Assembly (NCBI RefSeq): GCF_013009555.1
Contig: NZ_CP046176.1
Span: forward strand, 2,201,501 to 2,265,500
DNA length: 64,000 nucleotides
From: Phocaeicola dorei
GTDB lineage: Bacteria; Bacteroidota; Bacteroidia; Bacteroidales; Bacteroidaceae
Direction of reading: 5' to 3'
Shown here in pieces: positions 1-8,662 of the stretch. The notes below the pieces were generated by a model. The model saw only the letters and a list, made by a program, of their open reading frames with translations. It made no database searches and was not told the origin of the DNA. Each line of letters opens with the position of its first letter. Position 1 is the first letter of the stretch. Both the position numbers and the translations under genes were made by a program.

Positions 1-828
1 CATTCGGTTGGGAGGCAATACGGGAGCTTCCTGATTTCTCCGTTCCTTGCCCAGAGAATCGTAGGCCGCCTTTTCCCGGCGGTAAGTTTTCATCGCCTCT
101 TTCACCTCGTTTCGTATCTTGTCGTGTATAGGTTCGATGAGGAGCCGCACCCACGTCAATGCACTTTTTCCTGCGGCGGACGGGGCCACGATGAAAGTCT
201 GCATACAGGGGGCCTGCCACTTCCGGCCGTACTGGCACCGCACTACGTGGGAGAGGGAGGCACCCAGTACGGTAAACGCTCCCAGGAGCAACACATCACG
301 CTGTTCGGGCTTTTTACCGAAGGAGATGATTTTCTCCAGCAGCTCCGGCCACACATAGTCCTGTGGAAAGGTAGGCAGGGGGGAATAAGGCTCGGAGCCT
401 TCGGTGAGCTGTTCCTCCTCGTCGGTATCATCGGAAACGTCATTTTCCACCTTATTATATCGCGCGCACGTGTGTGGAAAATCCGGGGTTGTCCCTGCTG
501 TCCCCATTGTCCCTGCCTTGTGGAAGTCGGCGCTGCCGGAAATCTTCACTCCGCATTGTCCGGCCAGATGGAATACGGTTCCCAGATGTATATCTTCTTT
601 ATCGGCATGAAGCGCGTTCGAGAACAGTGCTTGTGCATTTTTTTCGTCGTATTTGGAGGAAAGGGAGCAGAGGGAGAGGAAATCATTGCGTCCCGCTTCT
701 CCGCAATCGTTTGCGATGGCGAAAGCCAGTTGTACATATTCAATATAGGTAGGGGCAATGTCTGCGCCTGCCATGCGGACAGCTTCGGTCAGCTGCCGCA
801 AGTTTTCTAAAGGATTGTTCATGTTCAT
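1..828 (-). CDS. DUF3987 domain protein, N-terminal 276 residues (partial)
   Basis: The minus-strand reading frame is open from an ATG at 828 to the window edge, so the C-terminal part is missing. Residues about 25-75 resemble the primase C-terminal 2 (PriCT_2) helical domain, followed by a variable linker (about 100-150). A DUF3987 ATPase-like region begins near 155, with a Walker-A-like APSAAGKS at 215-222 placed as in that family. DUF3987 proteins are common in Bacteroides mobile and accessory regions, usually next to a VirE-N/BT4734 protein, as here 72 bp upstream. By family they are thought to be helicase or primase-like partners in element replication; no function is proven. A second Met lies two codons in. 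Family call is fairly secure, function inferred. Confidence 0.75.
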   Translation of the reverse strand, partial: MNMNNPLENLRQLTEAVRMAGADIAPTYIEYVQLAFAIANDCGEAGRNDFLSLCSLSSKYDEKNAQALFSNALHADKEDIHLGTVFHLAGQCGVKISGSADFHKAGTMGTAGTTPDFPHTCARYNKVENDVSDDTDEEEQLTEGSEPYSPLPTFPQDYVWPELLEKIISFGKKPEQRDVLLLGAFTVLGASLSHVVRCQYGRKWQAPCMQTFIVAPSAAGKSALTWVRLLIEPIHDKIRNEVKEAMKTYRREKAAYDSLGKERRNQEAPVLPPNRM

Positions 829-900
829 GATATTTGTTATTTTTTGAGTGCCTGTTTAAATTTTGTCCGGCATTCTTTTGAGTATGTTTTTCTATTCGTT

Positions 901-1566
901 TTAAATTTCCCGGCGTATCAATGCTTCCTCGTCATACGAGAGGAAACAGGCCCGTACCAAGTCCTTGCCGGAACGGTCCACGCCTTTGCCGGAATGGTTT
1001 GTTTTTTTATCTTCCCTGTCCGGGTGGCTGCTGTGGAAATCATAGATTGCTTGTACGTAGTTCATCGCCCAGTGGATGTTTTCGGAGGTATTTTGTTTGG
1101 TGTCGGGTATGCGTGCCAGGTCGTAGGGGATGAACGCTTTTACTCCGTGTCCGCTGGGGCTGGTGAATGCCAGTACAGGGCGCAGGAGGAGGTCGTCGAA
1201 CAATTGTCTTTTCAGCTTTTCCGCTTCCCGACGGGAATCAAGGTGGTCTATGTCCACCACAATCAAGCCCGACGGTCCGGTCAGGCTGTCGCTTTTACGG
1301 TAGGAAAAAACGCCGCAGGGAGTAACGTAGGGTAGCGTCTGTTGCTTGAGCATACGATAGACTTTTTCATCCCCGTTTTCCGTTGCCCGGCGCACGGTCT
1401 CGGTCAGTGTCTTCAGGCGTTCGCTGGATGTGATAAGTTTGTACACTTCCTGTAAGGTTATTTCCTTGTAGGGCGTTAAGGTGGGCGGCTGGATGATTCG
1501 TCCGGTGGTACTGTCCTTTACCGGTGATATAGGTGGCAGAAACAGTGACATTTTAAATTGGTTCAT
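901..1566 (-). CDS. BT4734/BF3469-type VirE N-terminal domain protein (primase-like)
   Basis: A 221-residue protein resembling the VirE-N/BT4734 family of Bacteroides. The core contains GLIVVDIDHLDS (about residues 98-109), with paired acidic residues placed as in archaeo-eukaryotic primase (prim-pol) folds, then FTSPSGHGVKAFI, also typical of this family. This suggests the N-terminal nucleotidyl-transferase part of a split primase whose helicase-like partner is the DUF3987 protein downstream on the same strand. The length fits a stand-alone family member. The gene ends 72 bp before the DUF3987 start, so the two are probably co-transcribed. Expected role is replication of a mobile element or phage; this is inference from family and context. 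Confidence 0.75.
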   Translation of the reverse strand: MNQFKMSLFLPPISPVKDSTTGRIIQPPTLTPYKEITLQEVYKLITSSERLKTLTETVRRATENGDEKVYRMLKQQTLPYVTPCGVFSYRKSDSLTGPSGLIVVDIDHLDSRREAEKLKRQLFDDLLLRPVLAFTSPSGHGVKAFIPYDLARIPDTKQNTSENIHWAMNYVQAIYDFHSSHPDREDKKTNHSGKGVDRSGKDLVRACFLSYDEEALIRREI

Positions 1567-1724
1567 TCGTTTTTATTTATTAAATTTGCAAGCCCTGATA
1601 TTTATGAATCAGGTTATTGATTTTCAATGTTACAAAGTTCGATATAATAACTGAGATACGTGTGTTTTTGTCCTGAACGGGGACATATAAATGATTATTC
1701 ATATAAAAAATACGATTTAATCCG

Positions 1725-1874
1725 ATGGAACATTTGAATCCTGTTGATCAGGCCCGGCAATTGGCTGCCGAGGTAGTGAAACGTCTGGGCCAGTTGAATC
1801 TGCACAGACGGGAGTTGGAGCGTAAGCTCCATGTGGCTAATGGCTTTTTTACCAGCCTGGAAGAAAAAAAATAA
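1725..1874 (+). CDS. Small helical protein of unknown function (49 aa)
   Basis: An ATG-started frame of 49 codons, divergent from the primase-like gene. The product is rich in Leu, Arg, Glu and Lys and should form one long amphipathic helix (LAAEVVKRLGQLNLHRREL is typical). It ends one base before the ATG of the next small frame, which suggests a translationally coupled pair. I do not recognise the family. Support is the tight spacing with its neighbour and helical, charged composition; there is no homology evidence, so it may not be a gene. Confidence 0.4.
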   Translation: MEHLNPVDQARQLAAEVVKRLGQLNLHRRELERKLHVANGFFTSLEEKK

Positions 1875-1875
1875 C

Positions 1876-2037
1876 ATGACGCTTCTTCTTTTTTTCGAGG
1901 TGAAGGCGGTTATAGAAGAACACTATGAGAGGCGTATCGAGTTTTACAGGTATGTCAATCCGCCGCTGTCACGGGAGGCGGAACGTGAACTGGGGGAGTG
2001 GAAAGGAAAAGTGAGGGAGATAATGAGGATGTGTTGA
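1876..2037 (+). CDS. Small hypothetical protein (53 aa)
   Basis: A 53-codon frame beginning at ATG 1876, one base after the stop of the previous small gene. The frame is open further upstream, but that part overlaps the previous gene out of frame. The product has a short hydrophobic start (TLLLFFEVKAV) followed by a strongly charged, helix-forming stretch with PPLSREAERELGEW. I do not recognise it. The pair at 1725-2037 could be an unrecognised small operon of the accessory region. Composition looks protein-like rather than random, but no function can be given. Confidence 0.4.
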   Translation: MTLLLFFEVKAVIEEHYERRIEFYRYVNPPLSREAERELGEWKGKVREIMRMC

Positions 2038-2048
2038 AGTTCCGATAG

Positions 2049-2376
2049 GGGGATATAGCGGGACATTTGGTCCATAACACGCTGAAAGGCAATATGACTA
2101 TTGCCCGTATGTATCTTGCGATAGCCGGGGGAGATATGGACGGTGCCTTGCGTCTTCTTCGGGAATTCCTTTCTACTGTTCCGTATTGTGATAACACGAA
2201 TTATGAGGGACATTACAGCAACTGTTCTACATCATCTTTTCCCTGTTCGGGATGTATGTCGATGTGGAAGTGCGTATCCCGAACGCTTTTTCCTCAGTGG
2301 ATTGCAAGTGGTGAAGGTAGGGATCAATTTTGATGTGGAGAAACACACCTTGGGGGATTATATAAATCACCGATAA
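2049..2376 (+). pseudogene. Remnant of an AAA-ATPase-like/PD-(D/E)XK nuclease gene
   Basis: Three reading frames in succession give the C-terminal end of the Bacteroides AAA-ATPase-like/PDDEXK_9 family. Frame one (to about 2216) gives LKGNMTIARMYLAIAGGDMD and, further on, LREFLSTVPYC. One base is then lost at 2214-2216 and the next frame gives QQLFYIIFSLFGMYVDVEVR. After about 2275 a third frame gives YPERFFLSGLQVVKVGINFD and ends at 2376. Compared with my memory of the family, about 35-40 residues are missing between the last two pieces, including the strand that carries the catalytic D...E-x-K. The upstream ATPase part is absent, with an in-frame stop at 2046. This is a dead fragment, not a functional nuclease. 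Confidence 0.7.
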
Positions 2377-2484
2377 GAATTAATCTGTAAAGAATAGAAT
2401 ATTTACTATAGGCTGCATGCAATGATGCATGTGGCCTTCCCTTTTTTGTTGCCGGTAGCGACCGGCATCCGCATAATGTATTGC

Positions 2485-4788
2485 ATGAACGATTGTCTTC
2501 GTGATTACCAGCAGGAGATGAAGCTCCGCCTCTTTGAGGAGTGGGAGTTTCATCGGAATGTGATGGTACAGATGCCCACCGGTACGGGCAAGACGCATCT
2601 GCTGGCCGCCATAGTAAGGGAATTCCTGCGTGGTTCCGGCAGCCGGGTATGGATCGTGGCGCACCGCCGGGAGCTGGTGGATCAGATAGAGGAAACCGTG
2701 TCCCGGCACGGGATGAGCAAAGAGGACGGAAGGGTGAGGGTGATGTCCATCCAGTGGTTGTCACGAAACCGGAAGGATATGTACGAAGAACCGGACTTGA
2801 TCGTTATCGACGAGGCGCATCACGCTCTGGCGGAAACCTACCGGATACTTTGGGAGAAATATCCGGAGGCAAGGAAACTGGGCATGACTGCCACTCCCTG
2901 CCGGCTGAACGGCAAGGGATTCACGGACTTGTTCGACAGCCTGATCACTTCGTGGACTGTCGCGGAATTCATCGGAAAGGGTTGGTTGTCATCCTTTGAC
3001 TATGTGTCCATCCGTGCGAACAGCAGGGAACAGCGGTTGATAGATTCGCTGAAGAAACGGGGTGCGGACGGGGACTACCAGGTAAAGGAGATGAACGAGG
3101 TACTGAACCGGGAGACAAGTATCGGCCGGCTGTATGAGAGCGTGGAACGATATGCCCACGGAAAGAAAGGAATTGTATATGCTGTCAGCATCGCCCATGC
3201 CCGCCGGATAGCGGCTTGTTATAGCGCACACGGGCTGGAGTCTGTTGCTATCGACAGCAGGACTCCGGCTTCGGAACGCAAGGAACTGGTGGATGATTTC
3301 AGACGGGGAAAGGTTAAAGTGCTGGTCAATGTGGATATCTTCTCCGAAGGTTTCGACTGTCCCGATGTGGAATTCGTGCAGCTGGCACGTCCCACGCTTT
3401 CCCTGGCGAAATACCTGCAACAGGTAGGACGTGGGTTGAGGAGATCGGCAAACAAGGCGTCCTGTATGCTGATAGACAATGTGGGTCTGTACCGCATCTT
3501 CGGTTTGCCTGCCCGGAACCATGACTGGGCGGCGATGTTCGAGGGACGGATGATTGGCAACGCGCTGTCCCGGGCACGGACGGAAACGGGCAGGCTGTCC
3601 GTATCCGGCCCGCTGCCGGAAGATGAAAGGCAGCGGGAGGATGAACTGGAGGTGGTGATAACGCACGACCGGCTGATGGACTTCCTTACAAACCGGAGGG
3701 ATTCCGCAACAGAGAAAGAAGGACAGCCCGTTTTGAAAAGTTATTATGACAGACAAAGCGGGCTTTGGGGATTGAGGCGCGGGGAGAGGATGACGGTAAG
3801 GCCCCGGTATCCGGAAGTGTTTGATATTTGTGGAGACTGGGCGGCAGTGAGATTCGGGAATAACCGGGCAGGTGTGGTGAATGAGACCGGACAGTCCGGA
3901 ATACAGCTGGACCTCTGCCGGAAAATGAAGTTCATGAAGGAGGATTTGCTTGTCGTGACAGACTGTGCGGGCAATGAATCTTACATCGACCTGAAGGTAA
4001 ACAGAACCTATCGGGAGAAACCCGTGGTGTTGTCATTCGGCTGTATGGAATTGCCATACGGCGGTGTGGAGCTGCTGAAGGTGGGAGAGTTCTTTTTCAG
4101 CCGTACCGGAAAACCGTATGTCACCATGCGCGGGGTGGATCAGAACGGCATCTACTTTTATGATTTTTATCTGAAGATACCGGATTACCGTGTTCCGAAG
4201 GACTGCCAACTGGTGGATCCTGTCTGGACTACCTTGTTTGATGTTTTCGCTTGTGTGCTGGCAGGGGATGAGGAGGAAGTGTATTGGTGCTGTGGCCGTC
4301 TGGCGGACCGGAGCATTGTGGTGATGGACGGGAACGGGAATTATTATCATGTGGAAAAAGGGAAGGAAAAGCGGTATATAGCCTGTAACGCTCCCCAGCC
4401 GGGCGAGGAAGATTTCCATACGGTGATGGAACGTCTGAAGGAAGAAGCCGGGCGGCGTGCCGGGATAGCTCAACGGAAACAATTGCAGGAAGAGGAACAG
4501 AAAAGGCTGAAAAGGTTGGAAGAGATCAGGGATGCATTGCCTTTCCGGATGGGGATGAAATGGGGCTTGAAACTGGGGGAACGTATCATTGTGCCTCCCA
4601 AATACAGGAAGATTCTGCCTCCTGTGGGCTATTATTGCGCTTACGAGGAAAACGCCTGCCAATGGGGAATAATGGCTCTGGACGGAAAAGTGGTGGTGGA
4701 GGCCAGATACCAGAAGGTGGATATAGAATGCAACGGTACGGTGCATCTGACGGTGATTCCGGGTAAGGTAAAGACCATAAAACTCTGA
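2485..4788 (+). CDS. DEAH-box superfamily 2 helicase with C-terminal WG-like repeats
   Basis: A 767-residue superfamily 2 helicase of the SSL2/ResIII type. Motif I PTGTGKT is at 31-37, DEAH at 109-112, TAT at 135-137, a motif V-like NVDIFSEGFDCPD near 282-294 and motif VI QQVGRGLR at 312-319. After about residue 430 the protein changes to beta-rich repeats resembling WG repeats, for example LWGLRRGERMTVRPRYPEVF and, near the end, KWGLKLGERIIVPPKYRKI. I chose ATG 2485 because the conserved LRDYQ start of the helicase fold follows directly; the frame is open 63 bases further upstream. It lies alone after the nuclease wreck and converges with engB. The role may be nucleic-acid remodelling in an accessory or defence setting, but no partner nuclease or methylase is visible. 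Confidence 0.8.
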   Translation: MNDCLRDYQQEMKLRLFEEWEFHRNVMVQMPTGTGKTHLLAAIVREFLRGSGSRVWIVAHRRELVDQIEETVSRHGMSKEDGRVRVMSIQWLSRNRKDMYEEPDLIVIDEAHHALAETYRILWEKYPEARKLGMTATPCRLNGKGFTDLFDSLITSWTVAEFIGKGWLSSFDYVSIRANSREQRLIDSLKKRGADGDYQVKEMNEVLNRETSIGRLYESVERYAHGKKGIVYAVSIAHARRIAACYSAHGLESVAIDSRTPASERKELVDDFRRGKVKVLVNVDIFSEGFDCPDVEFVQLARPTLSLAKYLQQVGRGLRRSANKASCMLIDNVGLYRIFGLPARNHDWAAMFEGRMIGNALSRARTETGRLSVSGPLPEDERQREDELEVVITHDRLMDFLTNRRDSATEKEGQPVLKSYYDRQSGLWGLRRGERMTVRPRYPEVFDICGDWAAVRFGNNRAGVVNETGQSGIQLDLCRKMKFMKEDLLVVTDCAGNESYIDLKVNRTYREKPVVLSFGCMELPYGGVELLKVGEFFFSRTGKPYVTMRGVDQNGIYFYDFYLKIPDYRVPKDCQLVDPVWTTLFDVFACVLAGDEEEVYWCCGRLADRSIVVMDGNGNYYHVEKGKEKRYIACNAPQPGEEDFHTVMERLKEEAGRRAGIAQRKQLQEEEQKRLKRLEEIRDALPFRMGMKWGLKLGERIIVPPKYRKILPPVGYYCAYEENACQWGIMALDGKVVVEARYQKVDIECNGTVHLTVIPGKVKTIKL

Positions 4789-4807
4789 GCGTCTGCCGGA
4801 ACGGAGT

Positions 4808-4860
4808 GCAAATGGCACAAATAGGAACCGGGATAAATTTGTGTCATTTGCGTCATTTGC
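4808..4860. repeat. Hairpin plus short direct repeat between convergent genes
   Basis: The 14-base arms GCAAATGGCACAAA (4808-4821) and TTTGTGTCATTTGC (4838-4851) pair with one mismatch around a 16-base loop. The 9-mer GTCATTTGC is then repeated in tandem (4843-4851 and 4852-4860). It sits between the convergent helicase and engB genes, where a transcription-ending structure is expected, but neither strand has a clear T-run after the stem. Confidence 0.5.
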
Positions 4861-4892
4861 ATTCTAAATAGTCATCACTAGGTAATTTAACA

Positions 4893-5495
4893 CTATGCCT
4901 TAAGCGACCGGTTAATGCTGTCAATATAATCCAGAATCTCCTGTCTGCCTGTTTTCTTTTCAGAGGAGGATACGAAATGAGGAGGGAGTTCTTCCCACTG
5001 TTCTGTCAGTTTTTTCAGATATTTGTTTACATTATCCTTAACCTTGCCATTGGTCAGCTTGTCGGCTTTGGTGAAGATGATAGAGAAGGGTACTCCATTT
5101 TCTCCCAGCCATTCCATGAATTCCAAGTCTATTTTCTGAGGTTCCAGACGGCAGTCTATCAATACAAACAGATTGGTCATTTGCTCGCGTTCCAGGATAT
5201 AATCCTCGATAATCTGCTGTATCTTTTCTACCTGTTTCTTGCCCCGGGAGGCATATCCGTATCCCGGTAAATCTACCAGATACCATTCTTTATTGATCAG
5301 AAAGTGATTGATCAGCAAAGTCTTCCCCGGAGTGGAGGAAGTCATAGCCAGTTTGGGACGTTTGGTCAACATATTTATCAGACTCGATTTACCTACATTT
5401 GAACGGCCGATAAATGCATATTCGGGCAGGTTGTCCTGCGGGCATTTCTCTACTTTTGTGTTACTTACTACAAATTCTGCACTGAGTATTTCCAT
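4893..5495 (-). CDS. engB: Ribosome biogenesis GTPase EngB (YihA/YsxC)
   Basis: A 200-residue GTPase of the TrmE-Era-EngA-EngB group, needed for 50S ribosomal subunit assembly. G1 is GRSNVGKSS near residue 31, the G2 region TSSTPGKT follows, G3 is DLPGYG near 75 and G4 is TKAD near 142. The length is the usual one. The start ATG at 5495 lies inside the 3' end of the upstream symporter gene (35-base overlap, different frame), so the two are probably one transcript with coupled translation. The 3' end faces the helicase gene. No sign of damage; the identification is secure. Confidence 0.95.
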   Translation of the reverse strand: MEILSAEFVVSNTKVEKCPQDNLPEYAFIGRSNVGKSSLINMLTKRPKLAMTSSTPGKTLLINHFLINKEWYLVDLPGYGYASRGKKQVEKIQQIIEDYILEREQMTNLFVLIDCRLEPQKIDLEFMEWLGENGVPFSIIFTKADKLTNGKVKDNVNKYLKKLTEQWEELPPHFVSSSEKKTGRQEILDYIDSINRSLKA

Positions 5496-6942
5496 AATTC
5501 TTTGTTTTTATACTTAAACACGTCAGCCCCATAAAAGTCAGGAAGCCGTTAAACATTAACATTTCATAGCCAAACTGATAGCCGGTGGAGGTGAACACCA
5601 GCCGGTCTATGGCATAGCATAATAGCGGCGAGGCGATGGCTATGTAAGGAACAAAACGGTCGCGCGGCCGCATTGGGGTGAACAGCCCGAATGCAAACAG
5701 CCCCAATAACGGGCCGTAAGTGTACGAGGCGATGGTATAGATAGCGTCAATGACACTCTTGTTGTTTACTGCCTTGAACAGCAGGATGAATCCGATAAAG
5801 AGGACTGATATGCAGAAGTGCACGAGCTTCCTCCGTCTTTCCGCTTCTTTGCCGGACAAATGGCTTATGCCCGCTATGTCTATACAGAAGCTGGTGGTGA
5901 GGGCGGTCAATGCCGAATCGGCGCTGGAAAAGGCGGCTGCAATGATGCCGATGGTAAAGAATATCAGTACGGCGAATCCCAGATGGCCTTCCGCCGCAAA
6001 CAAGGGCAGTATCTCATCCCCGGCTGCCGGCAGGGGGATGTTCAGTTGCGAGGCGAACAATAACAGCAGGATTCCGAGTGACAGGAACAGGAAATTGACC
6101 GGAACGAATGAGATGCCGTAGCAATACATGTTCTTTTGGGCTTCATGCAGGTTCTTGCACGACAGGTTCTTTTGCATCATATCCTGATCCAGCCCTGTCA
6201 TGACAATCGTGATGAAGATGCCGCTGAAAAACTGCTTGAAGAAGTTCTGTTTGCTGTGCCAGTCGTCAAAAACAAAGATACGGCTGTGTTCATTTTCCTG
6301 GATGGCATGTACCAGTCCCGAAAAATCCAGATTCAGTTGGCCGGAAACCTCATAAAGTATTAATCCCAGCGCCAGCAGCAGGCAGAGTGTCTGCAAGCTG
6401 TCCGTCCACACAATCGTGCGTATGCCGCTGCGGCGGGTGTATAGCCAGATCAGTAAGACAATCCCTATCACCGTGGCGGCGAAAGGAATATGAAAGGCGT
6501 CGAATACATAATGCTGGAGGATAAGGCATACCAGATAGAGGCGTGCTGCGGCTCCGATGATTTTGGACAGAAGGAAAAAAGAGGCTCCCGTCTTATAAGC
6601 GTGTTTTCCGATCCGGTCTCCCAGATAAGTGTAGATGGATGTCAGGTTCAACCTGTAATAAAGCGGCAGCAGAACGTGGGCGATGATGAGATAGCCTATG
6701 AAGAAACCGAAACAGGTCTGCATATAGGTCATGTCGATGCCGCGTACCATACCCGGGACGGAAACGAAGGTAACTCCTGAAAGGGAGGCTCCGATCATTC
6801 CGAAAGAAACAATATACCAGGGAGAACGGCGGTTGCCGCGAAAGAACGCGTCATTATCGGAATGACGGCCGGTAAGGCGGGCTACAAGCAGCAGCATTCC
6901 GAAATAGAGCAGTATGGTCAGCAGAATATAAATTCCGTTCAT
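5461..6942 (-). CDS. Sodium:solute symporter family protein
   Basis: A 493-residue integral membrane protein of the SSS family, with roughly 12-13 hydrophobic segments beginning [15 protein letters not shown]. Family signatures include [15 protein letters not shown] near the start and [18 protein letters not shown] in the first third. These carriers import a small solute with Na+; the substrate cannot be told from the sequence. The frame is open to 7344, but that extension would lie antisense to recR and lacks symporter features, so ATG 6942 at the first membrane segment is chosen. The 3' end overlaps engB by 35 bases. It diverges from recR across a 78-bp shared promoter region. Confidence 0.88.
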   Translation of the reverse strand: MNGIYILLTILLYFGMLLLVARLTGRHSDNDAFFRGNRRSPWYIVSFGMIGASLSGVTFVSVPGMVRGIDMTYMQTCFGFFIGYLIIAHVLLPLYYRLNLTSIYTYLGDRIGKHAYKTGASFFLLSKIIGAAARLYLVCLILQHYVFDAFHIPFAATVIGIVLLIWLYTRRSGIRTIVWTDSLQTLCLLLALGLILYEVSGQLNLDFSGLVHAIQENEHSRIFVFDDWHSKQNFFKQFFSGIFITIVMTGLDQDMMQKNLSCKNLHEAQKNMYCYGISFVPVNFLFLSLGILLLLFASQLNIPLPAAGDEILPLFAAEGHLGFAVLIFFTIGIIAAAFSSADSALTALTTSFCIDIAGISHLSGKEAERRRKLVHFCISVLFIGFILLFKAVNNKSVIDAIYTIASYTYGPLLGLFAFGLFTPMRPRDRFVPYIAIASPLLCYAIDRLVFTSTGYQFGYEMLMFNGFLTFMGLTCLSIKTKNYGNTQCRICSK

Positions 6943-6957
6943 TTTATTTTTTTGAGT

Positions 6958-6966
6958 GCAAATGTA
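6958..6966 (-). promoter_or_regulatory. Candidate -7 box for the symporter-engB transcript
   Basis: On the minus strand TACATTTGC matches the Bacteroides -7 consensus TAnnTTTGC and lies 15 bases before the symporter ATG. No clear TTTG -33 element is seen upstream of it. Confidence 0.5.
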
Positions 6967-6987
6967 CTCAAAATCGCTGAAATTGCG

Positions 6988-6996
6988 TAAGTTTGC
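6988..6996 (+). promoter_or_regulatory. Candidate -7 box for recR
   Basis: TAAGTTTGC matches TAnnTTTGC and lies 24 bases before the recR ATG. No convincing -33 element is present. Confidence 0.55.
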
Positions 6997-7020
6997 ACCC
7001 ATTATAATACAAAATAACTG

Positions 7021-7638
7021 ATGAACCAACAATATCCGTCCATGCTGCTGGAAAAAGCGGTAGGAGAGTTTGCCAAGTTGCCGGGTGTGGGACGCAAGAC
7101 CGCCATGCGGCTGGTATTGCATCTGCTCAGACAGGATACAGCTGTGGTAGAGGCGTTTGGTAATGCGATGATTACCTTGAAACATGAAGTGAAATATTGT
7201 AAAGTGTGCCATAATATATCGGACACGGAAACTTGCCGTATCTGTTCCAATCCGGCGCGGGACGCTTCCACGATCTGTGTGGTGGAGAGTATCCGTGATG
7301 TGATGGCGGTGGAAGCCACGCAGCAGTACAGGGGGCTGTACCATGTCCTGGGGGGAGTCATCTCGCCCATGGATGGCATAGGCCCTTCCGATCTGCAGAT
7401 AGAAAGTCTGGTGGAACGGGTGAAAGGCGGTGAGGTGAAGGAAGTGATCCTTGCCTTGAGCTCGACGATGGAGGGGGACACGACGAATTTCTATATCTCG
7501 CGCAAGCTGGACGGCATGGACGTGAAGCTGAGTGTGATAGCGCGTGGTATCTCTATCGGGGATGAGTTGGAATATACGGATGAAGTGACGTTGGGACGTT
7601 CCATCATAAATCGTACTTTGTTTACGGGAACGGCATAA
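7021..7638 (+). CDS. recR: Recombination protein RecR
   Basis: A 205-residue RecR, which works with RecO and RecF to load RecA at single-strand gaps. The helix-hairpin-helix part carries [11 protein letters not shown] (about 20-30). The four-cysteine zinc finger is CKVC...CRIC near residues 60-75, and the Toprim domain follows with [14 protein letters not shown] (about 87-100) and DGIGPSDL. Length and domain order are standard. It is probably the first gene of a three-gene transcript with the membrane protein and the acetyltransferase that follow. Identification is secure. Confidence 0.96.
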   Translation: MNQQYPSMLLEKAVGEFAKLPGVGRKTAMRLVLHLLRQDTAVVEAFGNAMITLKHEVKYCKVCHNISDTETCRICSNPARDASTICVVESIRDVMAVEATQQYRGLYHVLGGVISPMDGIGPSDLQIESLVERVKGGEVKEVILALSSTMEGDTTNFYISRKLDGMDVKLSVIARGISIGDELEYTDEVTLGRSIINRTLFTGTA

Positions 7639-7658
7639 ACTGGGAAAAACAGAAAGAG

Positions 7659-8129
7659 ATGGAAAAGAAGATAAAACAATTGCTGCGATACTTGCAGATA
7701 GAATATGTGGCGGTATGGGTGTTGCCTTTGCTCCTGGTGGCTCTTTATGAAACAGGGGTGATGACCGAGGGGGCTTACGCGGGCGATGTCCGTATGGATT
7801 ATGTCTTGCAGACGGTAGGAATTTTATTGGCGGTGGGGTTGATTCCTTTATCGCTCCGGCTGTTCAGCCTTTCCTTGGTGAAGAATGTGAAACAGCGTTC
7901 ATTGCCGGAAGCCTTGAGAAGTTATCGTCGCTGGAGTGAGATAAGGACAGGGATGCTGGTGGTTCCCGTATTGGTGAACTTGTCATTTTATTATCTGACT
8001 CTGAACAACACGGGTGTATTGTGTGCCATGATGGCGCTGATCTCTTCCCTGTTCTGTGTCCCTACCCGCAAGCGGATGCTGGATGAGCTGGATTTGGTAA
8101 AAGAGGAGAATGAGGAGCCTGCTTTATGA
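7659..8129 (+). CDS. Small integral membrane protein, unknown function
   Basis: A 156-residue protein with about four hydrophobic segments: AVWVLPLLLVALYE, YVLQTVGILLAVGLIPLSL, MLVVPVLVNLSFYYLTL and GVLCAMMALISSLFCV. A basic loop (RSYRRWSEIR) sits between the second and third, and an acidic tail ends the protein. It starts 20 bases after recR and its last four bases overlap the next gene (ATGA), so it belongs to the recR transcript. Similar proteins appear next to recR in Bacteroides as far as I recall, but none has a known role. Confidence 0.8.
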   Translation: MEKKIKQLLRYLQIEYVAVWVLPLLLVALYETGVMTEGAYAGDVRMDYVLQTVGILLAVGLIPLSLRLFSLSLVKNVKQRSLPEALRSYRRWSEIRTGMLVVPVLVNLSFYYLTLNNTGVLCAMMALISSLFCVPTRKRMLDELDLVKEENEEPAL

Positions 8130-8662
8130 TGAGTGACCGGCATTTTCAAGGGAACGGGATAAGGCTCCGTGCGCCGGAGCCGGAAGACTTGGAAGTCATG
8201 TTCCGTTTTGAGAATGCTACGGATGTGTGGGAAATGAGCAATACCACAGGCCCGTATTCGCGTTTTCAGTTGAAGCAGTACATAGAGCAGACCCAGAATG
8301 ATTTGTTTGCCGACCGCCAGTTACGCCTGATGATAGAAAACGGGAACCGGCAGGTGGTGGGGATGGTGGATGTATGTTCATTTGACCCTTTGCACAACCG
8401 GGCCGAGGTGGGGATTATGGTGGATAAATCCTGTCGCAGGCAGGGGATAGGGCGTAATGCCCTGGCTTTGCTGGAAGAACACTGTTTCCGTTATCTGGGA
8501 ATTCATCAGTTGTTTGCCTATATCGCTGTGGAAAACCTTCCTTCCCGCAGGCTCTTTGCGGCGTGCGGGTACAAAGAGAGTGCGGTATTGAAAGAGTGGG
8601 CGCATACGTTTGGCGGTGGATATACAGATGTGCTGGTTGTCCAGAAGCTGAATCTCAGTTGA
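8126..8662 (+). CDS. GNAT family N-acetyltransferase (RimJ/RimL type)
   Basis: A 178-residue acetyltransferase of the Acetyltransf_3 type, which moves an acetyl group from acetyl-CoA to an amine. It starts with IRLRAPEPEDLEVMFRFEN, typical of the RimJ/L and SpeG branch. The acetyl-CoA motif A reads VGIMVDKSCRRQGIGRNAL (about 92-110), and VENLPSRRLFAACGYKE (about 133-149) is motif B. The substrate is not determined; SpeG-like polyamine acetylation is one possibility. The start overlaps the preceding stop by four bases, pointing to coupled translation. The 3' end overlaps the convergent algH-like gene by eight bases. Confidence 0.88.
   Translation: MMSDRHFQGNGIRLRAPEPEDLEVMFRFENATDVWEMSNTTGPYSRFQLKQYIEQTQNDLFADRQLRLMIENGNRQVVGMVDVCSFDPLHNRAEVGIMVDKSCRRQGIGRNALALLEEHCFRYLGIHQLFAYIAVENLPSRRLFAACGYKESAVLKEWAHTFGGGYTDVLVVQKLNLS

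Noticed and set aside
124..810. 228-codon plus-strand open frame near the left edge
   Set aside because: It is antisense to the DUF3987 gene, which has clear domain motifs; the plus-strand product shows no protein features.
6943..7344. Upstream extension of the symporter frame
   Set aside because: It lies antisense to recR and precedes the natural first membrane segment; a -7 box sits just before ATG 6942.
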